DNA of 64,000 nucleotides from Gammaproteobacteria bacterium (GTDB lineage Bacteria > Pseudomonadota > Gammaproteobacteria > Xanthomonadales > SZUA-36), in contig JAJFLA010000008.1 of the NCBI GenBank assembly GCA_021772935.1, positions 62,001-126,000 of the forward strand. The letters run 5' to 3'. Positions 35,879-44,730 of this stretch are shown piece by piece. Under the pieces are notes generated by a model. That model was not told the origin of the DNA. It worked only from the letters and a program-made list of their open reading frames with translations, and made no database searches. Position 1 is the stretch's first letter, and each line of letters opens with the position of its first letter. The position numbers and the translations under genes were made by a program.

Positions 35879-35907
35879 TTTATACCAGAAATGGGTTGGT
35901 GGGGCAA
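35879..35907 (-). promoter_or_regulatory. sigma-70 promoter for rpsB operon
   Basis: On the minus strand, TTGCCC (35902-35907) and TATAAA (35879-35884) are separated by exactly 17 bases. A GC-rich stretch, GCCCTGCTC, follows the -10 box, as in stringently controlled ribosomal promoters. The start site would fall near 35872, giving a leader of roughly 225 nt before the rpsB ATG. Confidence 0.7.
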
Positions 35908-35964
35908 TACCTGAGGGCCACTTATCCAGCGCCTGTTGTGGCTTTGTCTGTTGCTTTTTGATAG

Positions 35965-36723
35965 TCAGGGCTTGGCCAATTCGCTTTTAATGGCTTCCAG
36001 CCAGGTTTTCTGGCTTTTACGGAAATGTGGGGGAGCCAGTTTTGCATCATTCAGTATGGATTCAAACTCTGTTCGCGCGGCGGGTGTTTTTCCTGCAGTT
36101 TCAAGACACAGTGCCAGTCGGTACCTGGCCTCGACACCCGGGAAATAGCCAGAAACAGCTGAGTACTGCCGGATAGCATTATCAATCTGCCCTTCAGCTT
36201 CAAGTGCTCGCGCGTAGAGTAAATGCCCCACAGCCGAACGAAAGTCGGGGTTGTGTTCTTGTAAGGACTCGAGAGTCTGCACGACTTCATTGTTGCGTTC
36301 CTGTTCAAACTGAACTCGGGCTTTGAGCAATAACAAGGTAGGTTCTGTGACGAACAGGCCCTTAAGTGACAGATTTATGGTGTTTTCGGCGGCAACAGTA
36401 TCTCCGGAATCAAAAAGGGCTTGTGCGTACCGGCGGCCATTATCAACATTCGGTGACTGGTTCCATGCTGCTTCGTGCTGTCGTAGATCGGCATCTGGAT
36501 TCAGGCTTTGTTTGACACTTCTGACGGCCCGTTGACCGGTAATGCTCCCGGAAAACTCAGGCAGAAGTTCAATAACAAGGTAGGCAATGCCACCAATCAA
36601 TGGCATGAATAACAAAATCATGATCCAAATACGGTTGCGATCAGTCTTGAGCACATGAATGATCAGCGTTATTTGGACCAGCCAGGTTAGAATGTAAATT
36701 ATCGACATATTGTTATTACTCAT
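35965..36723 (-). CDS. membrane-anchored TPR protein with PLDc_N-like N terminus
   Basis: Protein of 252 residues. Two N-terminal membrane helices (about 7-24 and 33-53) with the pattern LTWLVQITLIIHVLKTDRNRIWIMILLFMPLIGGIAYLVIELLPEF resemble the PLDc_N two-helix module. The rest, from about residue 95, is made of tetratricopeptide-like helical pairs (RRYAQALFDSGDTVAAENTI, LLYARALEAEGQIDNAIRQYSAV, RYRLALCLETAGKTPAARTEFESIL). The TPR part probably binds a protein partner on the cytoplasmic face. It is upstream of, and on the same strand as, the rpsB operon, but that operon has its own promoter. Function unknown. Confidence 0.8.
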   Translation of the reverse strand: MSNNNMSIIYILTWLVQITLIIHVLKTDRNRIWIMILLFMPLIGGIAYLVIELLPEFSGSITGQRAVRSVKQSLNPDADLRQHEAAWNQSPNVDNGRRYAQALFDSGDTVAAENTINLSLKGLFVTEPTLLLLKARVQFEQERNNEVVQTLESLQEHNPDFRSAVGHLLYARALEAEGQIDNAIRQYSAVSGYFPGVEARYRLALCLETAGKTPAARTEFESILNDAKLAPPHFRKSQKTWLEAIKSELAKP

Positions 36724-37099
36724 GGAAAATATTGATATTTTATAAAAATGTTTTTGCTATTTTATTATAGTTTGATATACTGATCTTCCGCCCAAGGAAA
36801 GTGTTAGTTTGTATTGGCGCGAGTTAGTTGCATTTTTTTGGGTGTTTTTTAAAGATTCTGGCAGTTTATACAGTAGATAGTTAATAGGTTTTGCTGCATA
36901 TTTACCAGTAGGAAAGTCAGACCGAGAGACACTATAGTAATTGGCAGGATGCTGGTTCAAGTTTAAACAGGGATTGTCCTTCCAAATTTAGGGCCCCGGA
37001 ATTTGACACCAAGTTTGTGCAAGGCTGCACGAACGGCGTATTCGACACCTCGTTATTTGTAGGTGTTCTGCCAAAGCTGATGAAACAAGGAGGTTTCTA
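36724..37099. other. 376-bp intergenic region, AT-rich in the left half
   Basis: Divergent intergenic region between the TPR gene and the propeller gene. A 67-codon minus-strand frame at 36757-36960 is not credible, because it has no homologous look and lies in AT-rich sequence. The right edge holds AAGGAGG at 37088-37094, the ribosome site of the next gene. No other feature was recognised. Confidence 0.4.
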
Positions 37100-38218
37100 A
37101 TGCGTGGGTTAAGTCACGCCAGTAACGGGATACAGCGATCCGCCACAGGATTTGGCAAAAGTGCACGGCGGGCGTTTGTAACACTATTTTGTTGGGTGCT
37201 TGTGATCGGCACCGGACACGCCGCAACCCTGGGAATGGTTGCCGATAATGCATCGGACGAATTGCGCCTGTTCGACATTGAGTCGGGTGAAGTTATTGCC
37301 AGTATGCAAGGCGCAAAAAGTCTCTTAAGTGGTGATTGCGCGATCAGCCAGGACGAATCCGTCGGTTTTTCAAGTCATGCGAACCAACAAATCTCCGTTT
37401 ATCAACTCGCACAATTTGGTGCGGGTAAAAGCATTGATGTTTCCAGTATTGAGATCAGCAACGCCGGTGTAGATATGTCGCTCAGCCCGGATGGTCGGGT
37501 GCTGGTCAGTACAGGCGCTGGCGTGGCTTATGAACCGTTGTCGTTTATAGATACAAAACTAGGAACTGAAGTTGCCGTCGCTGCACCATTTCTGGATCAT
37601 ACATCGGCTGAATTTTGTGACGATGGTACCCTGTTGGTAACAACCACTTACGGCCATTCATTTGCCATGCCGTACGATAATGCTTTGTATGACGCTCGCT
37701 TGGGTCCAGATGCTGAATTTCAACTCGGCGGTAATCGCCTGAGTAGTGGGGCACAGCCAAATAACGGTAGTTGTGCGCCCGGTTCGAGAGCTGGAGTGCT
37801 GCTCGACCGTGAGGCTGGCCTGACCTCCTTCACGTTGCCCGGATTGGAAAAGGCCGACTTTGCTTCATTGCATGGCGCAACGGCGGTGGCGGCAATATTC
37901 AACCACTCCGGTGATCGTCTGTATGTACGGACCACCGAAAGTGTTGAAGCATTTGACTTCAATCCACTCATCGGCACTTTGCAGGCAGACTGGGTACAGA
38001 CGGTGCCAAATTCTTCGGAATATTACGGTATTGATCAGATCGCCATCGACCCACAGACAGGGAAACTCTATGTTGATGGTGGTCAGTCGTTGTTGATCCT
38101 GGAGCCAGAAAACGGCCGACAGATTGGAGCTATCCAAACAGGTGATGCAACAGGTGTCTGTTTTGCCCAACGTCAACGACATTCACCAATACTTGATGTT
38201 GCACTTAATACACCCTGA
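37100..38218 (+). CDS. exported YVTN/WD40-like beta-propeller protein
   Basis: Protein of 372 residues. A basic N terminus precedes a hydrophobic segment at about 23-40 (FVTLFCWVLVIGTGHAA) that looks like a cleavable signal ending in AHA-type context. The remainder shows repeated beta-propeller blades with patterns such as DELRLFDIESGEVIASMQG, MSLSPDGRVLVSTG and IDPQTGKLYVDGGQSLLILEPENGRQIG. Such periplasmic propellers often bind partners or cofactors but the specific role is not readable. AAGGAGG five bases before the ATG is a strong ribosome site. It is a single-gene unit before the fumarylacetoacetase gene. Confidence 0.75.
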   Translation: MRGLSHASNGIQRSATGFGKSARRAFVTLFCWVLVIGTGHAATLGMVADNASDELRLFDIESGEVIASMQGAKSLLSGDCAISQDESVGFSSHANQQISVYQLAQFGAGKSIDVSSIEISNAGVDMSLSPDGRVLVSTGAGVAYEPLSFIDTKLGTEVAVAAPFLDHTSAEFCDDGTLLVTTTYGHSFAMPYDNALYDARLGPDAEFQLGGNRLSSGAQPNNGSCAPGSRAGVLLDREAGLTSFTLPGLEKADFASLHGATAVAAIFNHSGDRLYVRTTESVEAFDFNPLIGTLQADWVQTVPNSSEYYGIDQIAIDPQTGKLYVDGGQSLLILEPENGRQIGAIQTGDATGVCFAQRQRHSPILDVALNTP

Positions 38219-38392
38219 TTAACCGCAATGGACTTGGTTTTAGTCGGGTAAGCTCGACTTTGTTGGTCATCGCTTTAAACGATGAATAGCCTTTTCCTTG
38301 TGCAGAGATTCACGCCCCAACCAGAAATCCCTTACAATCAATCAGAATTTTCTGAATTGAATTATCTGAAACGTACGGGGTGCTTTTAAGCC

Positions 38393-39379
38393 ATGAAACT
38401 CGCTTCTTTAAAAACCGGTGGCCGCGACGGCAGCCTGATTGTGGTCAGTCGCAATCTCGAACACTATGTGTCAGCTGCCGACATATCACTTACGCTGCAA
38501 CAGGCGCTTGATGACTGGCAACAGTCGGCTCCAAGACTGAACGCGCGCTATGTCGAATTGAATCAGGGCGTTTGCCCTGGTATTCAGGATCTGGATGTTG
38601 CAGTACTTGCTGCGCCTTTGCCGAGGGCCTTTGAATTCGTTGATGGCAGCGCATATTTGCCACACGTAGAACGTGTACGCAAGGCACGTGGCGCAGAGGT
38701 TCCGGACTCCTTTTATGTCGATCCCTTAATGTACCAGGCAACCTCAGCTGGTTTTCTTGGTCCGCGTGATCCAGTACCTGTTGTCAGCGAAGAGTACGGT
38801 ATTGATTTCGAATCCGAAATCATTGTCATTACAGATGATGTGCCAATGGCAGTGACACCGGAAAAGGCAGAATCCCACATTCAGTTGATCGGGTTGATTA
38901 ACGATGTAAGTTTGAGGAATCTTATTCCGGCCGAACTGGCAAAAGGTTTTGGTTTTTTGCAGTCCAAGCCTCGTTCAACACTTTCACCGGTGCTGGTGAC
39001 TCCGGATGAATTGGGAGAACACTGGCAGGACAGCAAGTTATCACTGGCATTACACAGTACGCTCAATGGCACTTTTTTTGGTAAGCCTGAAGCAGGCGTG
39101 GATATGCAGTTTGATTTTTCCCAGTTAGTGGCCCACGCGGCCAAGACCAGGCCGCTAACTGCCGGCACCATCGTAGGCTCCGGCACCATTGCAAATGAAG
39201 ATACAGGCAAAGGTGCCTCCTGCCTGGCGGAAATTCGTATGTTGGAAATCATTGCGGGCGGTAAACCATCCACCCCGTTCATGAAATTCGGTGACACGAT
39301 TCGGGTCGAGATGTTCGATTCCCGAGGGGAGTCGATTTTTGGTGCCATTGAGCAAAAAATTGTGCGGAATGAAAACTGA
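38393..39379 (+). CDS. fumarylacetoacetate hydrolase family protein
   Basis: Metal-dependent C-C hydrolase of 328 residues. With the isomerase next door it fits the last step of tyrosine/homogentisate breakdown, fumarylacetoacetate to fumarate and acetoacetate. The FAH fold is visible in DSFYVDPLMYQATSAGFLGPRDPV, EYGIDFESEIIVITDDVP, IQLIGLINDVSLRN and the C-terminal GSGTIANEDTGKGASCLAEIRMLE, including acidic metal ligands. Its last 11 bases overlap the isomerase start, indicating one transcript. The acetoacetate produced could feed the acetoacetyl-CoA synthetase at 44731. HmgA is not in the window. Confidence 0.9.
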   Translation: MKLASLKTGGRDGSLIVVSRNLEHYVSAADISLTLQQALDDWQQSAPRLNARYVELNQGVCPGIQDLDVAVLAAPLPRAFEFVDGSAYLPHVERVRKARGAEVPDSFYVDPLMYQATSAGFLGPRDPVPVVSEEYGIDFESEIIVITDDVPMAVTPEKAESHIQLIGLINDVSLRNLIPAELAKGFGFLQSKPRSTLSPVLVTPDELGEHWQDSKLSLALHSTLNGTFFGKPEAGVDMQFDFSQLVAHAAKTRPLTAGTIVGSGTIANEDTGKGASCLAEIRMLEIIAGGKPSTPFMKFGDTIRVEMFDSRGESIFGAIEQKIVRNEN

Positions 39380-40040
39380 CGAAACCGATCACCTGACGCT
39401 GTACAGCTATTGGCGTAGCTCGGCTGCTTACCGGGTACGTATAGCCCTAAATCTGAAAGGGCTTTCTTTTCGGTCAAAACCTGTACACCTGGTAAGACAG
39501 GGTGGAGAGCAATTAAGTGAAGCGTACCGTGTCATGAATCCGCAAGGTCTGGTGCCGGTTTTGTTGCACAATGGTCATGTGTTGACGCAATCCTTGGCAA
39601 TTTGTGAATATCTGGATGAATGTTTCGAGCAGCACCCCTTATTGCCACCTGATCCACTGGAGCGTGCACGGGTTCGATCTTTGGCCTTGCAGATCGCCTG
39701 TGAAATTCACCCGATCAATAATCTGCGTGTGCAAAAATACTTGAAGGATCAATGTGGCGATACGTTAGATACGGTTGAATGGATGTCGCACTGGATGAAA
39801 CAAGGGTTTGCCGCAATTGAGCAACAGCTTAATGATAGAAGTGACAATCATTTAGCTTGCTACAGTGAGCGACCTGGTTTGTTTGAATGCTTCTTGGTGC
39901 CACAGGTATATAACGCGGAGCGATTTGGTATGGATATGTCAGCATTTCCATTGATTTATCAAACTGTCACGCAATGCAGGGGTCTGAAGGCTTTTGAGCA
40001 TGCGGCACCGGAAAACCAGGCTGATGCGGGTCTGGTTTGA
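39369..40040 (+). CDS. maiA: maleylacetoacetate isomerase
   Basis: Glutathione-dependent zeta-class GST of about 223 residues that isomerises maleylacetoacetate to fumarylacetoacetate. The N-terminal signature LYSYWRSSAAYRVRIALNLKGL contains the SSAxxRVRIAL motif unique to the family, and the C-terminal part has HPINNLRVQKYLK. ATG at 39369, inside the end of the upstream gene, is chosen; the longer in-frame start at 39291 is in the coding region of that gene. Operon partner of the fumarylacetoacetate hydrolase. Confidence 0.93.
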   Translation: MKTDETDHLTLYSYWRSSAAYRVRIALNLKGLSFRSKPVHLVRQGGEQLSEAYRVMNPQGLVPVLLHNGHVLTQSLAICEYLDECFEQHPLLPPDPLERARVRSLALQIACEIHPINNLRVQKYLKDQCGDTLDTVEWMSHWMKQGFAAIEQQLNDRSDNHLACYSERPGLFECFLVPQVYNAERFGMDMSAFPLIYQTVTQCRGLKAFEHAAPENQADAGLV

Positions 40041-40127
40041 GTGCTATGTCGTAGTTTACTCATTAAAGAGTTCAACCTTGGCTGTTGTTCGGTCATAATT
40101 AGCCAATATTTTGTAGGTATTCGTTCC

Positions 40128-40493
40128 ATGAAACCCATCTTGATTTCAATTATTTGTTTGGTATTGGCTGCTTGTACTACGGTCCACCCAGGTCCCGATG
40201 TATTTGAAGTGGCAGAAAAAATTATCCAGGCTGCTGAGGCTGCTGGCGGTGATGAATTTGCACCGGTAGAAATGCGATTTGCGAGGGAAAAGCTGGCAAG
40301 TGCTCGCCTTGGCATGGAAATGCAGAAATATTCAGTGGTTGTGTATCTGGTGGAAGAGGCAGAGATTAATGCGGAGCTGGCGATTGAGAAATCCCGCACA
40401 GCCAGATCAAGACGGCTTGTCAATGAGCTACGCAGGAGCAACGAAGAGCTTGACGCAAGTCTGCGAGCGACTTTTGAGGGTGAGTTCGAATGA
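40128..40493 (+). CDS. DUF4398-like small lipoprotein
   Basis: Lipoprotein of 121 residues with signal MKPILISIICLVLAAC; the lipidated cysteine is residue 16. The mature part is helical and rich in Ala/Glu, with the pattern EFAPVEMRFAREKLASARLGMEMQKYSVVVYLVEEAEINAELAIEKSRTARSRR. This resembles DUF4398, which often precedes OmpA-type proteins. The ATG at 40128 is chosen since it begins directly with the signal sequence. Its stop overlaps the next gene's start by 4 bp (ATGA). It probably forms a pair with that OmpA-like lipoprotein at the outer membrane; its role is unknown. Confidence 0.82.
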   Translation: MKPILISIICLVLAACTTVHPGPDVFEVAEKIIQAAEAAGGDEFAPVEMRFAREKLASARLGMEMQKYSVVVYLVEEAEINAELAIEKSRTARSRRLVNELRRSNEELDASLRATFEGEFE

Positions 40494-41476
40494 GACACGC
40501 GCTGACAAGATTTTCATTGGTATTGATGCTCGTACTACTTTCTGCCTGCGTTGCGGCACCCAAAAAGGATCTTGCACTTGAACGGGTTCGCGATGAGCTG
40601 GACAACTTAAAATCAAATTCTGAGTTGGCAGGGTACGCTCCACTTGCACTGGGGGAGGCGGAACGTGCTTTACGTAGCGCCGAGTTAGCATCGGGAGATG
40701 TGCTTTACCGTTCCTATCTGGTTTACATGGCCGACCGCCGCATCCAGATTGCCCGTACCATGGCGGAGCGGGAACAGCACGAGCAAATGCTAGATAAGCT
40801 TGAAGATGAGCGCAGTGCGATGTTGATCAAGGCCAGCCAGTTGGAAACAGAGCAAGCGCGTAGTGAGGCCGAACGTGCGAGACTGCTGGTCGCAACCACC
40901 TCAGAAGATGCACAGCGGGCGAGAGAAGAAAAAGAAGATGCATTGCAGAAGGAGGCTGAATCAGCACGTGCAGCCCAGTTGGCTGTCGAAGAGGCTGGCC
41001 AAGCGCGTCGTTTGGCCGACTCCAGCGCTTCAGAGGCAGAGTTCGCCCGTCGTGAGGCTGATCTGGCCAGCCAGCAAATTTCGTCGCTGACACAACAATT
41101 GGAAAACTTACAGTTACGCCAGACCGAAAGTGGCGTGGTGGTCACTTTAGGTGATGTTTTGTTTGCTTCAGGTAAGGCGCAATTGGTTGAGGGGGGGCGA
41201 TCCAGCCTTGAAGAGGTCGTGGACCTGTTACAAACCGAACCAGACAAGAAAATTCGCGTGGAAGGACATACGGATTCTCTCGGTGATGCTGACGCGAATC
41301 TACAATTGTCGGAACAACGTGCGCAAGCCGTACGAGAGGCCCTGGTAAGTCTGGGTGTGGCCAGTGACCGGGTTACAGCTTTGGGTATGGGTGAAAATTT
41401 CCCAATTTCCAGTAACGAGGATGAAGCCGGACGGGCACGTAATCGGCGTGTGGATGTTATTCTTTTAGATAATTAA
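40490..41476 (+). CDS. OmpA-family lipoprotein with DUF4398-like N-terminal coiled coil
   Basis: Protein of 328 residues. The signal ends in a lipobox (VLLSAC, Cys20). Residues about 30-80 resemble the neighbouring DUF4398 protein (YAPLALGEAERALRSAELASGD). Residues 85-210 are a long Ala/Glu/Arg-rich coiled coil. Residues 215-328 form an OmpA C-terminal domain (GDVLFASGKAQL, VEGHTDSLGDADANLQLSEQRAQAV, GMGENFPISSNEDEAGRARNRRVDV), which binds peptidoglycan. It thus likely ties the outer membrane to the cell wall, with a spacer coiled coil. It overlaps the preceding lipoprotein gene by 4 bp. Confidence 0.92.
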   Translation: MRHALTRFSLVLMLVLLSACVAAPKKDLALERVRDELDNLKSNSELAGYAPLALGEAERALRSAELASGDVLYRSYLVYMADRRIQIARTMAEREQHEQMLDKLEDERSAMLIKASQLETEQARSEAERARLLVATTSEDAQRAREEKEDALQKEAESARAAQLAVEEAGQARRLADSSASEAEFARREADLASQQISSLTQQLENLQLRQTESGVVVTLGDVLFASGKAQLVEGGRSSLEEVVDLLQTEPDKKIRVEGHTDSLGDADANLQLSEQRAQAVREALVSLGVASDRVTALGMGENFPISSNEDEAGRARNRRVDVILLDN

Positions 41477-41802
41477 CATGTTGAAGGGGCGCTATATAAA
41501 GACTGTATCTTAAAGATTATTAATGCCTCAATAATATTACATGTGACCTGAGTGAATTTTAGAATTTGCAACTTGCCAGCGACGGCGCTTTGCGCTAATG
41601 TTAACGCATTGCTATGGTGATTTTAGTATTTACAATCGGAATTTCCGACTAATGGCAGCGAGGATAACAAGCCACTCGCTGTACCTTTCTGATATTTGTT
41701 ACACCCTGACTCGTAACCCCTCAATTTCAATACCACTCGCTACCGGGCAGTTTGTTTGCGTCCGTGCTTTGCGTGTGACTCATCCCGTATAGGAGTAAAA
41801 TT
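41477..41802. other. 326-bp intergenic region with no recognised feature
   Basis: Region between the OmpA-like gene and the YdcH-like gene. A 64-codon frame at 41598-41792 is not gene-like. AGGAG at 41791-41795 is the ribosome site of the next gene. I saw no clear promoter or terminator. Confidence 0.35.
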
Positions 41803-42018
41803 ATGTTTGAACACCGTCAGAATAAAATGGACGAACTGATAAAAGAAAATGAAGACTTTCGTCGGATTTATGACCGTCACCAGGAACTGGATAAGCGCGT
41901 TACCGCCGCTGAATTGGGCACGGCTCCGATGGAAGACCTGGCGTTGAATCAGTTGAAGAAAGAAAAATTGTGGGCAAAAGACAGATTGGCAATGTTTATG
42001 GATGCAGTTCAAGCCTGA
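41803..42018 (+). CDS. YdcH family protein (DUF465)
   Basis: A small 71-residue helical protein with the DUF465 pattern: NKMDELIKENEDFRRIYDRHQELDKRV followed by LNQLKKEKLWAKDRLAMFM. The family is common in proteobacteria and has no settled function. AGGAG lies eight bases before the ATG. A strong intrinsic terminator follows at 42044-42074, so it is probably a single-gene transcript. Confidence 0.88.
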   Translation: MFEHRQNKMDELIKENEDFRRIYDRHQELDKRVTAAELGTAPMEDLALNQLKKEKLWAKDRLAMFMDAVQA

Positions 42019-42043
42019 AATATTTTTCAAAATGGAATAAAGT

Positions 42044-42074
42044 ACGGTCGGGAATTTTCCCGGCCGTTTTTTTT
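42044..42074 (+). terminator. intrinsic terminator after the YdcH-like gene
   Basis: ACGGTCGGGA pairs with TCCCGGCCGT (one G-T pair) around a short A/T loop, and eight T follow. It separates the YdcH-like gene from the cystathionine beta-synthase gene 19 bp later. Confidence 0.88.
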
Positions 42075-42093
42075 ACCCGGAGTAAATATCGTC

Positions 42094-43467
42094 ATGCAAG
42101 TTTATGACTCTGTGCTTCACTTAATCGGAAACACACCGATCGTGCGTATCAACCACCTGGACACAGGTCCCTGTACTCTTTACATCAAGCTGGAAAGCCA
42201 GAATCCGGGGGGGTCTGTCAAAGACCGGATTGGCCTGAAAATGATTGAAGATGCCGAAAAGGCCGGTTTAATCAGTCCGGGCGCAACATTGGTGGAAGGT
42301 ACTGCAGGCAATACTGGTTTGGGTCTTGCGCTTGTTGCGGCGCAAAAGGGATATCAATTGACACTGGTTATTCCAGATAAGATGAGCCGTGAAAAGATTT
42401 CAAACCTGAAAGCCATGGGTGCTAATGTTGTTCTGACGCGCTCGGATGTGGCAAAGGGCCATCCCGAATATTACCAGGATTTGGCACAGTCGATGGCCAA
42501 TGAAATTGATGGTGCATTTTTTATCAACCAATTCGGTAACCCATCAAATCCGAGAACGCATGAAGAAGTCACCGGCCCTGAAATCTGGGAGCAGATGGGG
42601 CCTGACCTGGATGCCATCGTTTTGGGTGTCGGGTCCAGTGGCACTGCGACCGGACTCTCACACTTTTTTGAGAAGACGGCACCTGCTCTTGAACTTGTGC
42701 TGGCTGATCCCGTCGGTTCAATTCTGGCCCAATACATCAATGATGGCGTGCTATCTGAAAAAAGCGCCAGTTGGCTGGTGGAGGGTATTGGTGAGGATTT
42801 TCTACCGACCATCAGTGATTTCACCCACATTTCCAAGGCCTATTCCATTAACGATCGAGAGAGTATGCTAACTGGCAGGGAGCTGTTGAACAAAGAAGGT
42901 ATTCTGGCAGGTTCCTCGACAGGCACGCTGGTGGCGGCTGCATTAAAATACTGTCAGGAACAGACTGAACATAAGAATGTGCTCACCCTGGCAGCTGATA
43001 CGGGTAACCGTTATCTTTCTAAAATGTACAACGATTTCTGGATGCGAGACCAGGGGTTTATAGAGGCTGAACAGCACGGTGATTTGCGTGACTTGATTGC
43101 GAGGCCGTTTGAATCCAATGACACCATTACCGTAGGACCAGACGAACCGCTGGCCAATGCTTACAGTCGCATGAAGCTGTATGACGTGTCACAACTACCG
43201 GTCATAGAAAACCGAAACATTGTCGGGTTTATCGATGAGTCAGATATATTGCTGGCCGTGGCGCAATCCGACGATAGTTTTGACAAGCCTGTTAGCACCG
43301 CCATGGTGACGGAATTAGCAGTGGTGGATGTGAATGATTCAGTTGATGACCTGATCCCGATATTCAGCAAGGATTTTGTCGCCATTGTGAAAGATGGTGG
43401 GCACTTTCTGGGTCTGATCACGCGTGTGGATTTACTCAATTACCTGCGCCGAAAAGCAGACCATTAA
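42094..43467 (+). CDS. cbs: cystathionine beta-synthase
   Basis: PLP enzyme of 457 residues condensing homocysteine and serine to cystathionine. The fold-type-II core has SQNPGGSVKDRIGLKM, where Lys43 binds PLP, and the phosphate-binding GVGSSGTATG. After about residue 330 come two CBS domains (NAYSRMKLYDVSQLPVIENRNIVGFIDESDIL and the final VNDSVDDLIPIFSKDFVAIVKDGGHFLGLITRVDLL), which distinguish it from plain cysteine synthase. No N-terminal heme-binding segment is present, as in other bacteria. It is followed 61 bp later by the gamma-lyase-type gene; together they form a reverse transsulfuration route. Confidence 0.9.
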   Translation: MQVYDSVLHLIGNTPIVRINHLDTGPCTLYIKLESQNPGGSVKDRIGLKMIEDAEKAGLISPGATLVEGTAGNTGLGLALVAAQKGYQLTLVIPDKMSREKISNLKAMGANVVLTRSDVAKGHPEYYQDLAQSMANEIDGAFFINQFGNPSNPRTHEEVTGPEIWEQMGPDLDAIVLGVGSSGTATGLSHFFEKTAPALELVLADPVGSILAQYINDGVLSEKSASWLVEGIGEDFLPTISDFTHISKAYSINDRESMLTGRELLNKEGILAGSSTGTLVAAALKYCQEQTEHKNVLTLAADTGNRYLSKMYNDFWMRDQGFIEAEQHGDLRDLIARPFESNDTITVGPDEPLANAYSRMKLYDVSQLPVIENRNIVGFIDESDILLAVAQSDDSFDKPVSTAMVTELAVVDVNDSVDDLIPIFSKDFVAIVKDGGHFLGLITRVDLLNYLRRKADH

Positions 43468-43528
43468 ATGCTGAATCCATGATCTACTTATTACCTGTTT
43501 TATTCGCCGGAACTGTTGGAATACATCA

Positions 43529-44692
43529 ATGAAAGACCACTCAAAGCATCAGCTGGCAACCCGTGCCATACATGCCGGGCAGCAGCCAGATCCTTCCACT
43601 GGCGCGATTATGACGCCTATCTATGCAACCTCAACCTACGTGCAAAGCAGTCCTGGCGATCACCAGGGCTGGGAATATTCTCGCAGTCACAACCCGACCC
43701 GCAGTGCCTATGAGCAATGCATAGCGGATCTGGAAGGCGGCAGCCGGGGTTTCGCGTTTGCATCTGGGATGGCCGCAACTGCGACGGTTCTGGAATTGTT
43801 GGACTCTGGTGATCACGTGATTGCCATGGATGATTTATATGGTGGTAGTTTCAGGCTGTTCCACAATGTGCGGGAACGCTCAGCAGGGTTGAAGTTCAGC
43901 TTCACTGCGCTTGAGAATATCGCAGCTCTGAAGGCGGCCATCCGTCCCGAAACCCGCATGATCTGGGTTGAGACGCCGACCAACCCGATGCTGAAAATCG
44001 TTGATATCGCTGCAGTGGTTGAGCTTGCCCGTCAACACGAGATACTGGTGGTTGTTGACAACACGTTTGCCTCACCCATGTTGCAAAGACCGTTGGAGTT
44101 GGGTGCAGATATTGTGGTGCACTCTGCCACCAAGTTTCTCAATGGTCATTCGGATATGGTGGGTGGTGTTGCCGTGGTGGGAGACAATGACGACTTGTCT
44201 GAACGGCTTTGGTATCTGCTTAATTCTATCGGTGGGATACAGGGTCCGTTCGATAGCTTTCTGGCTTTGCGTGGGCTGAAAACCCTTGCTTTGAGGATGA
44301 AGGCACATTGTGAGAACGCATCGCAGATCGCACAGTGGCTGGAAAGACATCCAGCGGTCTCCAACACCCTTTACCCAGGTCTGGAATCACATCCGCAACA
44401 TGAGCTTGCCATGCGTCAGATGAATGGTCTGGGTGGCGGCATCATCAGTATTGATTTGAAAGGTGGGCTCGAAGCGGCCAGGAAAATGCTGGAAGGTTGT
44501 CAATTGTTTTCACTGGCCGAAAGCCTGGGTGGTGTAGAAAGTCTGATTAATCATCCAGCCATTATGACGCATGCATCCGTCCCGGTTGAGAAGCGAGCGG
44601 AACTGGGCATCACGGATTCGCTGGTGCGATTGTCGGTTGGGGTTGAAGATATAGGGGATCTGATCACTGAGCTTGATGAGGTTCTCAGTTAG
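43529..44692 (+). CDS. cystathionine gamma-lyase / gamma-synthase family PLP enzyme
   Basis: Cys/Met-metabolism PLP enzyme of 387 residues. The PLP lysine is Lys202 in VVHSATKFLNGHSDMVGG. Other landmarks are TRAIHAGQQPDPSTGAIMTPIYATSTY, YSRSHNPTR and the C-terminal SLGGVESLINHPAIMTH and LVRLSVGVED. Sequence alone does not separate gamma-lyase from gamma-synthase, but the cystathionine beta-synthase gene next to it favours cleavage of cystathionine to cysteine. Ends 38 bp before the convergent acetoacetyl-CoA synthetase gene. Confidence 0.9.
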   Translation: MKDHSKHQLATRAIHAGQQPDPSTGAIMTPIYATSTYVQSSPGDHQGWEYSRSHNPTRSAYEQCIADLEGGSRGFAFASGMAATATVLELLDSGDHVIAMDDLYGGSFRLFHNVRERSAGLKFSFTALENIAALKAAIRPETRMIWVETPTNPMLKIVDIAAVVELARQHEILVVVDNTFASPMLQRPLELGADIVVHSATKFLNGHSDMVGGVAVVGDNDDLSERLWYLLNSIGGIQGPFDSFLALRGLKTLALRMKAHCENASQIAQWLERHPAVSNTLYPGLESHPQHELAMRQMNGLGGGIISIDLKGGLEAARKMLEGCQLFSLAESLGGVESLINHPAIMTHASVPVEKRAELGITDSLVRLSVGVEDIGDLITELDEVLS

Positions 44693-44730
44693 ACTCAAAA
44701 CAACAGCCATGCCGGATACGCATATTTACT

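Noticed and set aside
36757-36960. 67-codon minus-strand open frame upstream of the TPR gene
   Set aside because: AT-rich, no clear ribosome site and no protein-like pattern; treated as chance.
41598-41792. 64-codon plus-strand open frame before the YdcH-like gene
   Set aside because: No ribosome site or recognisable pattern, and the true YdcH ribosome site overlaps its end.
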